A stretch of DNA of 64,000 nt, from assembly GCA_963802905.1 (NCBI GenBank), contig CAWDKH010000021.1, forward strand, positions 1 to 64,000. The letters are read 5' to 3'. Below the pieces are notes generated by a model, which had not been told where the DNA came from, searched no databases, and saw nothing but the letters and a program-made list of their open reading frames with translations. Below are positions 37,674 through 46,276 of this stretch, in pieces. Both the position numbers and the translations under genes were made by a program. Source of the DNA: DASQFQ01 sp963802905 (GTDB taxonomy: Bacteria > Actinomycetota > Thermoleophilia > Solirubrobacterales > Solirubrobacteraceae). The number at the start of each line of letters is the position of its first letter. Position 1 is the stretch's first letter.

Positions 37674-38864
37674 CTAGAGCCCGTAGCTGCGTCCAATCAC
37701 GTCGAGCATGATCTCGTCGGTGCCCGCTCCGATGCGGTTCAGCCGCAGGTCGCGCCAGGCGCGCTCGACCCCGTACTCCTTCATGTAGCCGGCGCCGCCG
37801 TGGATCTGGATGCACTCGTCGGCGACGTCGACCGCGACGCGTGAGGCGTGCAGCTTCGCCATCGAGATCTCGCGCACGGGGTACTCGCCGTTGTTGAAGC
37901 GCCACGCCGTCGTGTAGACCATCTGGCGCGCGCTCTCGATCTGCGTCGCCATCTCCGCGAACTTGTGGCGGATGACCTGGAACTTGCCGATCGAGCGGCC
38001 GAACGCCTTGCGCTCCTCCGCGTACTGCAGCGTCTGGTCGAACACCCGCTGGGCGGCCGCCACGCAGCCCGCGGCGCCGATCAGCCGCTCGCCCTGGAGC
38101 TCCCACATGATGTGGTAGAAGCCCTTGCCGATCTGGCCGAGCACGGCGTCGGCGGGGACGCGCACGTCGGAGAACGCGAGCAGCGCCGTGTCGGACGCGT
38201 GCATGCCGAGCTTCTCGAGCTTCTTCTCTCGGATCACGCCCGGCAGGTCCATGTCGACGAGGAAGAGCGTGAAGCCGTCGTAGCCCGCGTCGGGGTCGGT
38301 CTTCGTGACGAGCACGATGTAGTCGGCGCGGTGGCCGTTGGTGATGTAGGTCTTGGACCCGTTGATCACCCACTCGTCGCCGTCGCGGACCGCGCGCGTC
38401 TTGATGCCCGAGACGTCGGAGCCGGCGTCGGGCTCCGTGATCCCGAGGCAGGAGATCTTCTCGCCCTTGATCGACGGGACGAGGTAGCGCTGCTTCTGCT
38501 CCTCGGTGCCGAACAGGAAGACCGGCGGCGTCGCCATGTCGGTGTGGACGGCGATGCCCATGCCGAGCCCGCCGGACTTGGCGTGCACCAGCTCCTCGGC
38601 GAGCACGAGGTTGCAGAAGTAGTCGCCGCCCTGGCCGCCGTACTCCTCCGGATAGGAGAGCCCGAGGAAGCCGAGCTCGCCCATGCGGCGGAACACGGAG
38701 TCGGGGAACGTCGTCTCCTCCCACTCCTCCGCGTGCGGCGTGAGCTCCTTGACCACGAACGCGTGGATCGACTCGCGGAGCTGGTCGTGGTGATCGTTGA
38801 AGATGAAGTGCTTGCGCCGCGACCCGTGGTCGGGCTTCAGCACGTCGGACTCGGTGGCGGCCAT
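37674..38864 (-). CDS. acyl-CoA dehydrogenase
   Basis: Flavoenzyme of 396 residues that oxidises acyl-CoA to enoyl-CoA. FAD- and substrate-contact segments are ISCLGITEPDAGSDVSGIKT, INGSKTYITNGHRADYIVL, ERKAFGRSIGKFQVIRHKFA and QIHGGAGYMKEYGVERAWRD. The catalytic base region ends in RIGAGTDEIMLDVIGRSYGL, the usual C-terminus. The gene has no indels. ATG 38864 is preceded by TAGCGT and six bases, so it is probably leaderless. Electron acceptor would be ETF, not encoded here. Confidence 0.95.
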   Translation of the reverse strand: MAATESDVLKPDHGSRRKHFIFNDHHDQLRESIHAFVVKELTPHAEEWEETTFPDSVFRRMGELGFLGLSYPEEYGGQGGDYFCNLVLAEELVHAKSGGLGMGIAVHTDMATPPVFLFGTEEQKQRYLVPSIKGEKISCLGITEPDAGSDVSGIKTRAVRDGDEWVINGSKTYITNGHRADYIVLVTKTDPDAGYDGFTLFLVDMDLPGVIREKKLEKLGMHASDTALLAFSDVRVPADAVLGQIGKGFYHIMWELQGERLIGAAGCVAAAQRVFDQTLQYAEERKAFGRSIGKFQVIRHKFAEMATQIESARQMVYTTAWRFNNGEYPVREISMAKLHASRVAVDVADECIQIHGGAGYMKEYGVERAWRDLRLNRIGAGTDEIMLDVIGRSYGL

Positions 38865-38876
38865 ATCTGAACGCTA
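38865..38876 (-). promoter_or_regulatory. leaderless promoter of acyl-CoA dehydrogenase
   Basis: On the minus strand TAGCGT (38876-38871) is followed by six bases and the ATG at 38864. Confidence 0.5.
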
Positions 38877-38909
38877 GCGGACAGATAGGCCGCCACCGGC
38901 CGATTGCGG

Positions 38910-41900
38910 CTACTGCTTCTGCTTCGCCTTCTTCGCGCCCTTGAGCACCATCGTGACCTTCTGCGACTTACGCCGCAGCTTGCCGTCGGACCCGCGGGTC
39001 ACGACGGTGATCGTGGTCTTGATGCTCTTGCGGTTCTTCAGCCGCTTGTACGCGGACTTCTTGATCCGGACGGTGACGTTCCGGTTCTTGTTGGCCGTGA
39101 TGCTGAACGTGCGGCGGCCCATCAGCACCTTCTTGCTCCGCGTCAGCGAGACGGTGCCCTTGCACCGGTTGGCCGCCGTCGGGCCACACGACAGCCGCAC
39201 CTTCGTGCGCCGGCTCTTGTCGACCCGGAGCTTGCTCTTGGAGATGCTTGATCGTGTAGTCCGGATTCGGGCCAGGGCCGGGACCCGGGCCGGGGCCCGG
39301 ACCGGGGCCGGGGCCTCCGCCACTCCCGAGCACGCCCAGGTACTTCATGGCGGACTTCATGATCGCGCTGCGTGTCGCCCCGCCGCGGACGCCCTCGAGG
39401 CCGAACCCGTAGTAGAGGGTGTCAGCCGTGGCGACGGCCGCGGACTCCTCGATCAGGGCCTGCGTCCGGATCCAGTTGTTGTCGTTCGGCACGCTGCCGG
39501 CCGGCGGCCCACCGGCCGCCCAGCCGTCGAGGCCGGTCTCGAACGACGTCTTCGCGCTCGACACACCGTCGATCAGCACCTCGGTGTCGTCGACGAAGAC
39601 GCCAAGCCCCGCCACGAACGGATCGGTCGCGTAGGCGATCGAGACCTCGACCTGCTGCCGGCGAAGTCTGAGAGATCGATCTCCCAGTCCTGGTAGCCGC
39701 CGGAGTTGCCATTCGTCGCGTTCCACTCGCCGCGTCGTGCCGGTCGGCGCGCACGTGGTCGGGTTCATGTAGTGCGCGAGGAACGGGTGCTGGCCGTCAG
39801 GCCGCAGCCCAGCCGTCGGCACAGCTGCCGGCGGCGGGGTCGAGAGCCTGCGACGTGTTCCCGTTCTCGTCGGGCAGCGTGGTCCAGTCGTCCTGGCCGA
39901 CGGTGTGGGCCTCCACGAACATGTAGTCGTAGTCCGGCTCCGTGTCGTAGGACGTCGTCGAACTTCAGCGTCCCGGACGTGTGGCCGGTCAGGTCGACCG
40001 TGCGGGTCAAGCGCTTGTACGCGTGATCCGCGGGCTGCGAGTAGGCGTAGTAGTCACCCGTCTTCGGGGCCAGCGGCCCGTTGATCGAGTAGTCACCGAC
40101 CTCCTCGGACTTGAACAGCGGGTACTCGTCCGGCGACAGGATCGTGCTCGTCGGCGTGAGCGTGTAGGCGTGGTGCTGGTTGTTCGCCGAGTCCGGCCCG
40201 TTGAGCTTGGCCGTCGGCGCCTCCATGGGATCGAAGAAGTCGATGGCCATGTTGTCGAGGTCCGCCTGCTGCTCCGCCGCGTCTTCGTCGGTCGGAGCGT
40301 TCGCCGGGTCGCGCAGCGAGTTGTTCGACCACGACCCCAGGTAGTACTGGAGGAAGTCGTTCGACAGCGGGATGCAGGCACCCACCGGGACGGTTGGGTC
40401 GTTGCAGTACGGCGGGCCGCCCTGGACGTTGAACACGAACTGGTTCGTCAGGTCGAAGCCCGCCTTCTGGCCCGTGTAGAGCAGCTTGCCGCCCTCGTTG
40501 AGGAAGTCCCGGACTGCGCGGAACTCGTCGTCTGACAGCTTCGACGCGCCTGCGCCCGCCGGGGGCTGGTCCGGCTCGATCGTCCGCTGGTTGTCGCCCG
40601 TGTACCAGACGATCGCCTTGTAGTGGCTGAGCACGCCCAGCGGGTCAGGCGCGGTGCGGCCGCGGGCGTCCGTGTCCCAGACGTCGTAGCCGATCCCGTT
40701 GGCCTGCAGCGCCTGCTGGTAGTAGCTCAGGTAGTTCGGGCCGGTCTTGTTGGCGTAGTCCGGGCTGTGGCCGGTGTAGTCCTCCGAGGCGAGGATCAGC
40801 ACGCGGTTGTTGGTCTCCAGCGCCTGCGCGTAGGTGAAGGACTGCGACTGCTTGCCGCCGCCCTCGAACCACACGCGGACCTTGTCGCCCGGCTTGGTCC
40901 CCTTCACCGTTCCGCGGAGGCGGTGGTAGTAGAGGTCGTAACCGCCGCCGTAGCGCTCGCCGCCGTTCCAGTCCTTGGTCGGCGCGGTCTGCTCGGCGCC
41001 GCCGTTGACGCGGTAGTGCATGGTGATCTTGCCGAGCTCGCGCTTGGCGTTGACCTGCACGTCCTGCGGGTCACCGTAGGACGTCGTCGAACGAGGAGAC
41101 CACGAAGTTCTCCGGCGTGTTGCCCAGATGCGACACGGGGTTGGCCGGATCGGCCGCGGACTTGGCCACGTCGAGCGCGAACGGGATGTTCTTCTCGAAC
41201 ACGGCTCGCACGTCGTCCTCGCGGTCCTGGAACTCGAAGACGCTGCCACCACCGCCGCGCGCTGCGTCCCCCACGTCAAGCTCCGGCGTCCAGGACAGGG
41301 TGTCGGAGGACTTGTGGAGATGGTCGTTGGTGTCGCCGTTGGTGGTGTAGAGCTCGGCGCCGACATCCGGGTCGTAGTTGTCAGGCGCGCCCTCGCCGTT
41401 GCCCTTGATCGCCGAGTCAGCGTCGGTGCCGGACAGGGCGCGGTAGATCGGGTCGTCGGCCGTGTACGTCTCGACCTGGAAGCCGATCGGGTAGAGCAGC
41501 AGCTCCGCGGCCGTGTGGTAGTTGACGTTCATCTCGAAGCCGACCCGGTCGAGCAGCTTCTGGAAGGCCTTCGTCTCCGCCTCGGAGCCGGGGCCGGGGC
41601 CGCGGTAGGTCTCGCTCGCGAACTCGCTCGACGAGCCCTCGTTGTCGTAGTTCCAGTTCGTCGGGAAGTTGCGGTTCGGGTCGACGCCGTCCTGGTCGGG
41701 CGTGATCTGGCCGTCGTTGTTGTTGTCGCGCAGGTTCTTGCGCCAGAGGCGGTTGTCGGGCGTGAACGTGTAGTCGTAGCCGTCCGGGTTGGCGACAGGG
41801 AGGAACCACAGCTCGTTGTTGTTGACGATCTGGGTGATCTCTTCCTTCGTCGCGCCGTTCAGCGCGGCGCCCTGCTCGTCCACGGCAGGACCGGTGCCCC

Positions 41901-42526
41901 CGTAGTTCTCGACGAACAGATGCAGGAGCCGGCGCTGCGTCTCAGTCGCGAGCCACTCACGCGCGTGCTGCGTCGACGAGTAGAGCGTCGCGGGACGCTG
42001 GCCGTCCTGGATCTCGCGCGCGTTCTTGGTGATCTTGAACGCGACGAGCGGCTTGCCGTTGATCGTCGTGCCGAGGTTGACCTGCTTGACGAGATCCTGG
42101 TGGGCGGCCGCGAAGTCTGGTGAGCTCCTTATAGATCGTCTTGCGCTTCGTGCCCGTGGGCGTGCCGTCGTCGGTGCCGACGTACGTGTCGTCGAAGTAC
42201 GGGCGGTAGACATCCCACGACCCGTCCGGGCGCTGGGCGCGCGACTTCTGCTGGCGCGGCGTGAAGCCGCCGGTCGTCTTGCGCTTCGTCTTCAGGCCGA
42301 GCGCACGAAGCTGCTTGGCCTGCTTGGTGGTGGCGACGACCTCGACCTTGTTACCGCGCCGAGCCTCCGTCATGTCGAAGCCCTGGCGAGCAAGCTGCTC
42401 GAGCTGCTGGCCGTTCTCGAACGTGACGTCGTAAGCGTCGAGTCCGCGGGCCGATGCCTGTGCGGGCAAGAATGCGCAGGCGAGAAGCGCGAACGCGGTC
42501 AGCGCAGCGCGTGACAAAAACCTCAA
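38910..42526 (-). CDS. large secreted M14 zinc carboxypeptidase, frameshifted
   Basis: About 1200 residues. TTG 42526 behind GAGGAGGGG gives a signal LSRAALTAFALLACAFLPAQ; ATG 42574 is the alternative. The M14 domain (about 110-480) has zinc ligands in STQHAREWLATE (HxxE) and VNYHTAAELLLYP, with DPNRNFPTNWNYD and the catalytic Glu in SVFEFQDRED. A long middle region (RVLILASEDYTGHSPDY, KAIVWYTGDNQR, FLNEGGKLLYTGQKAG) and an immune-inhibitor-A-like MFVEAHTVGQDDWTTLPDEN part follow. Next come a (GP)n linker near 39285-39320 and a basic C-terminal domain. Indels near 42120, 41088, 39955, 39825, 39730, 39665 and 39245. Confidence 0.87.
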
Positions 42527-42637
42527 AGCCCCTCCTCTGAAGATGTGCGGCGGTGGCGTGCCTCCAGAGCACACCTCCGCAATTGGCGCGCATCCTAATC
42601 ACGAATCGCACGAGGTGGCGTAGGCTCCCCCGCCGAG

Positions 42638-43423
42638 ATGGGCTACGGCACGATCCGGTACGAAACTTCAGAAAACGGTGTGGCGAGGATCACACTCGAT
42701 CAGCCCGACACGCGCAACGCGCTGTCGGACGAACTGCTCGACGAACTGCTCGGTGCGTTCGAGACCGCGCGTGACGACGAGGGGGTCCGCTGCGTGGTGC
42801 TGACCTCCTCGCACGAGAAGGTGTTCTCGAGCGGCGGCAACCTCGCGGGCTTCGCCGCCGACGTGCCGCTCGCCCACAAGCACCGGGGCATCGAGCGCTT
42901 CCCGCGCCTGTTTCGGGTGATCGGCGAGCTCGGCAAGCCGACGCTGTGCGCGGCCAACGGGCACGTGCTCGCCGGTGCGCTCGGGCTGGCGCTGGCGTGC
43001 GACCTGATCGTTGCGCGCGAGGGCGTGCGCTTCGGGACGCCCGAGATCAACGTCGGCGTCTTCCCGTTCATGATCATGGCGCTGATCTATCGCAACGTCG
43101 GGCGCAAGAAGACGAACGAGCTGCTGCTGCTGGGCGAGCAGATCTCGGCCGAGGAGGCTGAGCGGATCGGGATCGTCAACCGCGTCGTGCCCGCCGACGA
43201 GTTCGACGCCTTCGTCGCCGACTGGGCGGACAAGCTGGCGGCCAAGTCGCCGGTGCTGATGCGGATGGGCAAGGACGCGATGTTCCGCCAGCAGGACATG
43301 GCCTTCGAGGAGGCGCTCGACTACCTGCGCGCACAGCTGGCGATCGCGTTCGCGACCGACGACATCCAGGAGGGCGTGAAGGCGTTCTTCGAGAAGCGCG
43401 ACCCAGTCTGGTCGGGCCGGTGA
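42638..43423 (+). CDS. enoyl-CoA hydratase/isomerase family protein
   Basis: Crotonase-fold protein of 261 residues. Oxyanion-hole segments are EKVFSSGGNLAGF and AANGHVLAGALGLALACDLI. The first usually has AGxD; here it is GGN, so the hydratase residues differ from the textbook form. FFEKRDPVWSGR is the usual C-terminus. TAGGCT at 42621-42626 is a likely -10 element, giving a leader of only a few bases. First gene of an operon with the arginase-like and carboxyltransferase genes. Confidence 0.88.
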   Translation: MGYGTIRYETSENGVARITLDQPDTRNALSDELLDELLGAFETARDDEGVRCVVLTSSHEKVFSSGGNLAGFAADVPLAHKHRGIERFPRLFRVIGELGKPTLCAANGHVLAGALGLALACDLIVAREGVRFGTPEINVGVFPFMIMALIYRNVGRKKTNELLLLGEQISAEEAERIGIVNRVVPADEFDAFVADWADKLAAKSPVLMRMGKDAMFRQQDMAFEEALDYLRAQLAIAFATDDIQEGVKAFFEKRDPVWSGR

Positions 43424-44214
43424 GCGCCTCCGTCGTCGCACTGCGCTGCCGCACCTCGGACCGCACTCCCGGCGGGGCGCGCGGCGCCGAGGCGCTGGCG
43501 CCGCGGCTCGCGCGCCTGCTCGGCGTCGAGGCGCGGATGATCGGCTCGCCCGGCGAGCCGCACTCGGGCGGCTTCGCCGACGACCTGCGCGACTCGCGCG
43601 GGTGCCTGCTCGAGGCCGGCGGCCAGATCGACGACGCGATGACCGACGGGCGCTTCCCGGTGCTGCTCGCCTCGGACTGCTCGATCTGCATCACGACGCT
43701 GCCGACCGTGCTGCGCCACCACCCGGAGGCGCGCATCGTCTGGCTCGACGCGCACGGCGACTTCAACACGCCCGAGACGACGCCGAGCGGCTTCCTCGGC
43801 GGCATGTGCCTGTCCGCCGCGTGCGGGCGCTGGGACGCGGGGCTGGGCGACGCCGATCTCGACCCCGCGCGCGTGGTGATGACCGGCGTGCGCGACCTCG
43901 ACGGCGGCGAGCGCGTGGAGCTCGAGCGCGCCGGCGTCGGCACGGCGCCGCCCGACAAGCTGGCGGGCGCGCTCGAGGGCGACGAGGTGTTCGTCCACCT
44001 CGACCTCGACGTGCTCGACCCGACGATCCTGCCCGCCCAGTTCCCGGTGCCCGGCGGGCTGTCGAGCGAGGGCCTGCGCGACCTGCTCGGCGAGCTCGCC
44101 GAGTCGGCGACCGTGATCGGCGTCGAGATCACCGCCTTCGACGCGCCCGAGGACGAGGACGAGCGCGACCGGCTGGCGGCGATGATCGAGTCCGTGGTGG
44201 AGCCGCTGCTGTGA
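43420..44214 (+). CDS. arginase/agmatinase superfamily protein
   Basis: Ureohydrolase-fold protein of 264 residues. Two metal-binding motifs are clear: IVWLDAHGDFNTPETTPSGF and VFVHLDLDVLDPTILPAQFP. The first motif reads VLLASDCSICI, with Cys where arginases carry the His of GGDHS; this variant also occurs in unassigned actinobacterial relatives. The final acidic motif is EITAFDAPEDEDE. The substrate (guanidino compound or amide) is unknown. GTG 43420 overlaps the previous stop, and its own stop overlaps the next GTG. Confidence 0.82.
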   Translation: MSASVVALRCRTSDRTPGGARGAEALAPRLARLLGVEARMIGSPGEPHSGGFADDLRDSRGCLLEAGGQIDDAMTDGRFPVLLASDCSICITTLPTVLRHHPEARIVWLDAHGDFNTPETTPSGFLGGMCLSAACGRWDAGLGDADLDPARVVMTGVRDLDGGERVELERAGVGTAPPDKLAGALEGDEVFVHLDLDVLDPTILPAQFPVPGGLSSEGLRDLLGELAESATVIGVEITAFDAPEDEDERDRLAAMIESVVEPLL

Positions 44215-45764
44215 GCGCGCTGCGCCCGCTGGTCGAGGAGCTGCACGAGCGCCGCGCCGCGGCCAAGCTCGGGGGCGGCGAGGAGAGGATCGCCAAGCAG
44301 CACGCGGCCGACAAGCTGACCGCGCGCGAGCGGCTCGCGCTGCTGATCGACGACGGCACCTTCACCGAGATGGGCATCCACGCGCGGCCGCACTTCTCGC
44401 AGCGCGCGATGGAGGGCCGCGAGGCGCCCGCCGACGGCGTCATCACCGGCTACGGCAAGGTCGACGGGCGGCTGGTCGCGGTGTGCGCCTACGACTTCAC
44501 GGTGATGGCCGGCTCGATGGGGATGACCGGCGAGATGAAGGTCGCGCGCCTGCGCGAGCTGGCGCTGACCAAGCGGATCCCGTTCGTGTGGCTGCTCGAC
44601 TCCGCCGGCGCGCGCATCCAGGAGGCGGTCGGCTCGCTGTTCGCCGGCTCGGGCCACCTGTTCCGCGAAGAGGTGATCATGAGCGGCGTGATCCCGCAGG
44701 TCGCGGCGCTGATGGGGCCGTGCGCGGCGGGCACCGCCTACATCCCCGGGCTCGCCGACTTCGTGCCGATGGTCAAGGGCCGCGGCTCGATGGCGCTCGC
44801 CGGCCCGCACCTCGTGCGCGCGGCGATCGGCGAGGACGTCACGCAGGAGGAGCTCGGCGGCTCGCGCGTGCACTGCCGCAAGTCGGGCGTCGGCGACCTC
44901 GAGGTCGAGTCCGACGAGGCCTGCATCCAGGCGATCAAGGACTACCTGTCGTTCTTCCCCTCGCACTGCGAGGAGGCGCCGCCGCGGCGCGAGACCGCCG
45001 ACCCCGTCGACCGCGCCGACGACGAGCTGCTCGACGTGCTCCCCGAGACCAACCGCAAGCCCTACGACATGTACGACGTGATCCGCCGCGTCGTCGACGA
45101 CGGCGAGTGGTTCGACCTCAAGGGCCAGTGGGCGAAGACGATCATCACCTGCCTGGCGCGGATCGACGGGCGGCCGGTCGGCATCGTCGCGTCACAGCCG
45201 CGCCAGCTCGGCGGCATCCTCGACATCGACTCCGCCGACAAGGCCGCGCGCTTCGTCAACCTCTGCAACGCGTTCGGGATCCCGCTCGTGTTCCTGATGG
45301 ACGTGCCGGGGTTCATGGTCGGCACCAAGGTCGAGGCGGCGGGCATCATCCGCCACGGCGCGAAGATGCTCTACGCGGTCGCCAACGCGACCGTGCCGAA
45401 GCTCACCGTGGTGATCCGCAAGGGCTACGGCGCCGGCTACTACGTGATGAACGGACGCGCCTACGAGCCCGATCTGATCGTCGCCTGGCCGAGCGCGGAG
45501 ATCTCGGTGATGGGCGCCGAGGGTGCGGTCGAGATCATCATGCGCCGCCAGGTCGAGGAGGCCGACGACCCGGTGGCCAAGAAGGCCGAGCTGATCGACG
45601 CCTACCGCAAGATCATCGACGTCTACATCGCGGCGGGCAACGACATGATCGACGACGTGATCGACCCGCGCGAGACGCGCAAGGTGCTCGCGAGCGCGCT
45701 CGAGATGGCCGAGCACAAGCGCGTCGAGCGGCCGTGGAAGCGGCACGGGGTCGTCCCCGTCTGA
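44211..45764 (+). CDS. acyl-CoA carboxylase carboxyltransferase subunit (propionyl-CoA carboxylase beta type)
   Basis: 517 residues, crotonase-like double domain. It transfers CO2 from carboxybiotin to an acyl-CoA such as propionyl-CoA or methylcrotonyl-CoA. KLTARERLALLIDDGTFTEM, DFTVMAGSMGMTGEMKVARL, LLDSAGARIQEAVGSLFAGS, LAGPHLVRAAIGEDVTQEEL (N-domain) and QPRQLGGILDIDSADKAARF, LMDVPGFMVGTKVEAAGIIR, RKGYGAGYYVMNGRAYEPDL, WPSAEISVMGAEGAVEIIMR (C-domain) are all intact. GTG 44211 is coupled to the arginase-like gene. The carrier at 26038-26250 could be its partner. Confidence 0.93.
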   Translation: MSALRPLVEELHERRAAAKLGGGEERIAKQHAADKLTARERLALLIDDGTFTEMGIHARPHFSQRAMEGREAPADGVITGYGKVDGRLVAVCAYDFTVMAGSMGMTGEMKVARLRELALTKRIPFVWLLDSAGARIQEAVGSLFAGSGHLFREEVIMSGVIPQVAALMGPCAAGTAYIPGLADFVPMVKGRGSMALAGPHLVRAAIGEDVTQEELGGSRVHCRKSGVGDLEVESDEACIQAIKDYLSFFPSHCEEAPPRRETADPVDRADDELLDVLPETNRKPYDMYDVIRRVVDDGEWFDLKGQWAKTIITCLARIDGRPVGIVASQPRQLGGILDIDSADKAARFVNLCNAFGIPLVFLMDVPGFMVGTKVEAAGIIRHGAKMLYAVANATVPKLTVVIRKGYGAGYYVMNGRAYEPDLIVAWPSAEISVMGAEGAVEIIMRRQVEEADDPVAKKAELIDAYRKIIDVYIAAGNDMIDDVIDPRETRKVLASALEMAEHKRVERPWKRHGVVPV

Positions 45765-45773
45765 TTTCTTTCA

Positions 45774-45795
45774 GGTCGCCAACGGGAGGCGACCA
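45774..45795 (+). terminator. hairpin after the carboxyltransferase gene
   Basis: GGTCGCC and GGCGACC pair around a short loop just after the carboxyltransferase stop. The GGGGAG ribosome-binding site of the nuclease gene follows at once, so it may be a terminator or an RNA-processing site rather than a full stop. Confidence 0.45.
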
Positions 45796-45806
45796 GGGGA
45801 GTTCCT

Positions 45807-46220
45807 ATGCGCAGGTGGATCATCGCGGCGATGCTGACGCTCGCCGTGTCGCTGGGCGGAGCGACGGACGCGCTGGCGTGCTTGCGCCAGCACAACTCGG
45901 TGTACGTCCAGCTCTCGCAGTCGAAGTACCCGGAGACCACGGACCACATCGCGGATGCGATCGGGACGGGCCAGCCGGCGCTGTTGCACATCGCGCGCGA
46001 CGAGGAAGAAGCGAACCGGGCGGCGTCGCTCGCGCCGTTCCCGCCGCGCAGCGGCTACGACCGGGACGAGTACCCGCCCGCGATGTCGGACGAGGGAGGC
46101 GCGGGAGCCGACGTCCGCTACATCGATCCCTCGGACAACCGCGGGGCGGGGGCGACGATGGGCAACGCGCTCGAGGACTGGTGCAACGACCAGCCGTTCC
46201 GGATCGACATCATCGGCTGA
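45807..46220 (+). CDS. secreted NucA/NucB-type deoxyribonuclease
   Basis: 137 residues with a signal peptide (MRRWIIAAMLTLAVSLGGAT to ALA). The mature part matches the NucA/NucB nuclease domain: QLSQSKYPETTDHIADAI, ARDEEEANRAASL, the catalytic-region SGYDRDEYPPAMSDEGG, DVRYIDPSDNRGAGATMGN and WCNDQPFRIDIIG. These nucleases cut extracellular DNA. Two cysteines (near the mature N-terminus and in DWCND) could form a disulfide. ATG 45807 has GGGGAG upstream. Confidence 0.85.
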   Translation: MRRWIIAAMLTLAVSLGGATDALACLRQHNSVYVQLSQSKYPETTDHIADAIGTGQPALLHIARDEEEANRAASLAPFPPRSGYDRDEYPPAMSDEGGAGADVRYIDPSDNRGAGATMGNALEDWCNDQPFRIDIIG

Positions 46221-46223
46221 CGA

Positions 46224-46240
46224 TCAGGGGGGTCCCCTGA
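46224..46240. terminator. short perfect hairpin after the nuclease gene
   Basis: TCAGGGG and CCCCTGA pair around a 3-base loop four bases after the nuclease stop. There is no U-tract. Confidence 0.5.
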
Positions 46241-46263
46241 GGCGACCGGCGCCGGTGTGCCCT

Positions 46264-46276
46264 TAGCATCGGCGCC
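46264..46276 (+). promoter_or_regulatory. leaderless promoter of the hydrolase-glycosyltransferase gene
   Basis: TAGCAT (46264-46269) is followed after seven bases by GTG 46277, with no Shine-Dalgarno sequence. Confidence 0.5.

Noticed and set aside
39285..39320. GGGCCG-type tandem repeat
   Set aside because: It encodes the Gly-Pro linker of the M14 peptidase and is in frame with it.
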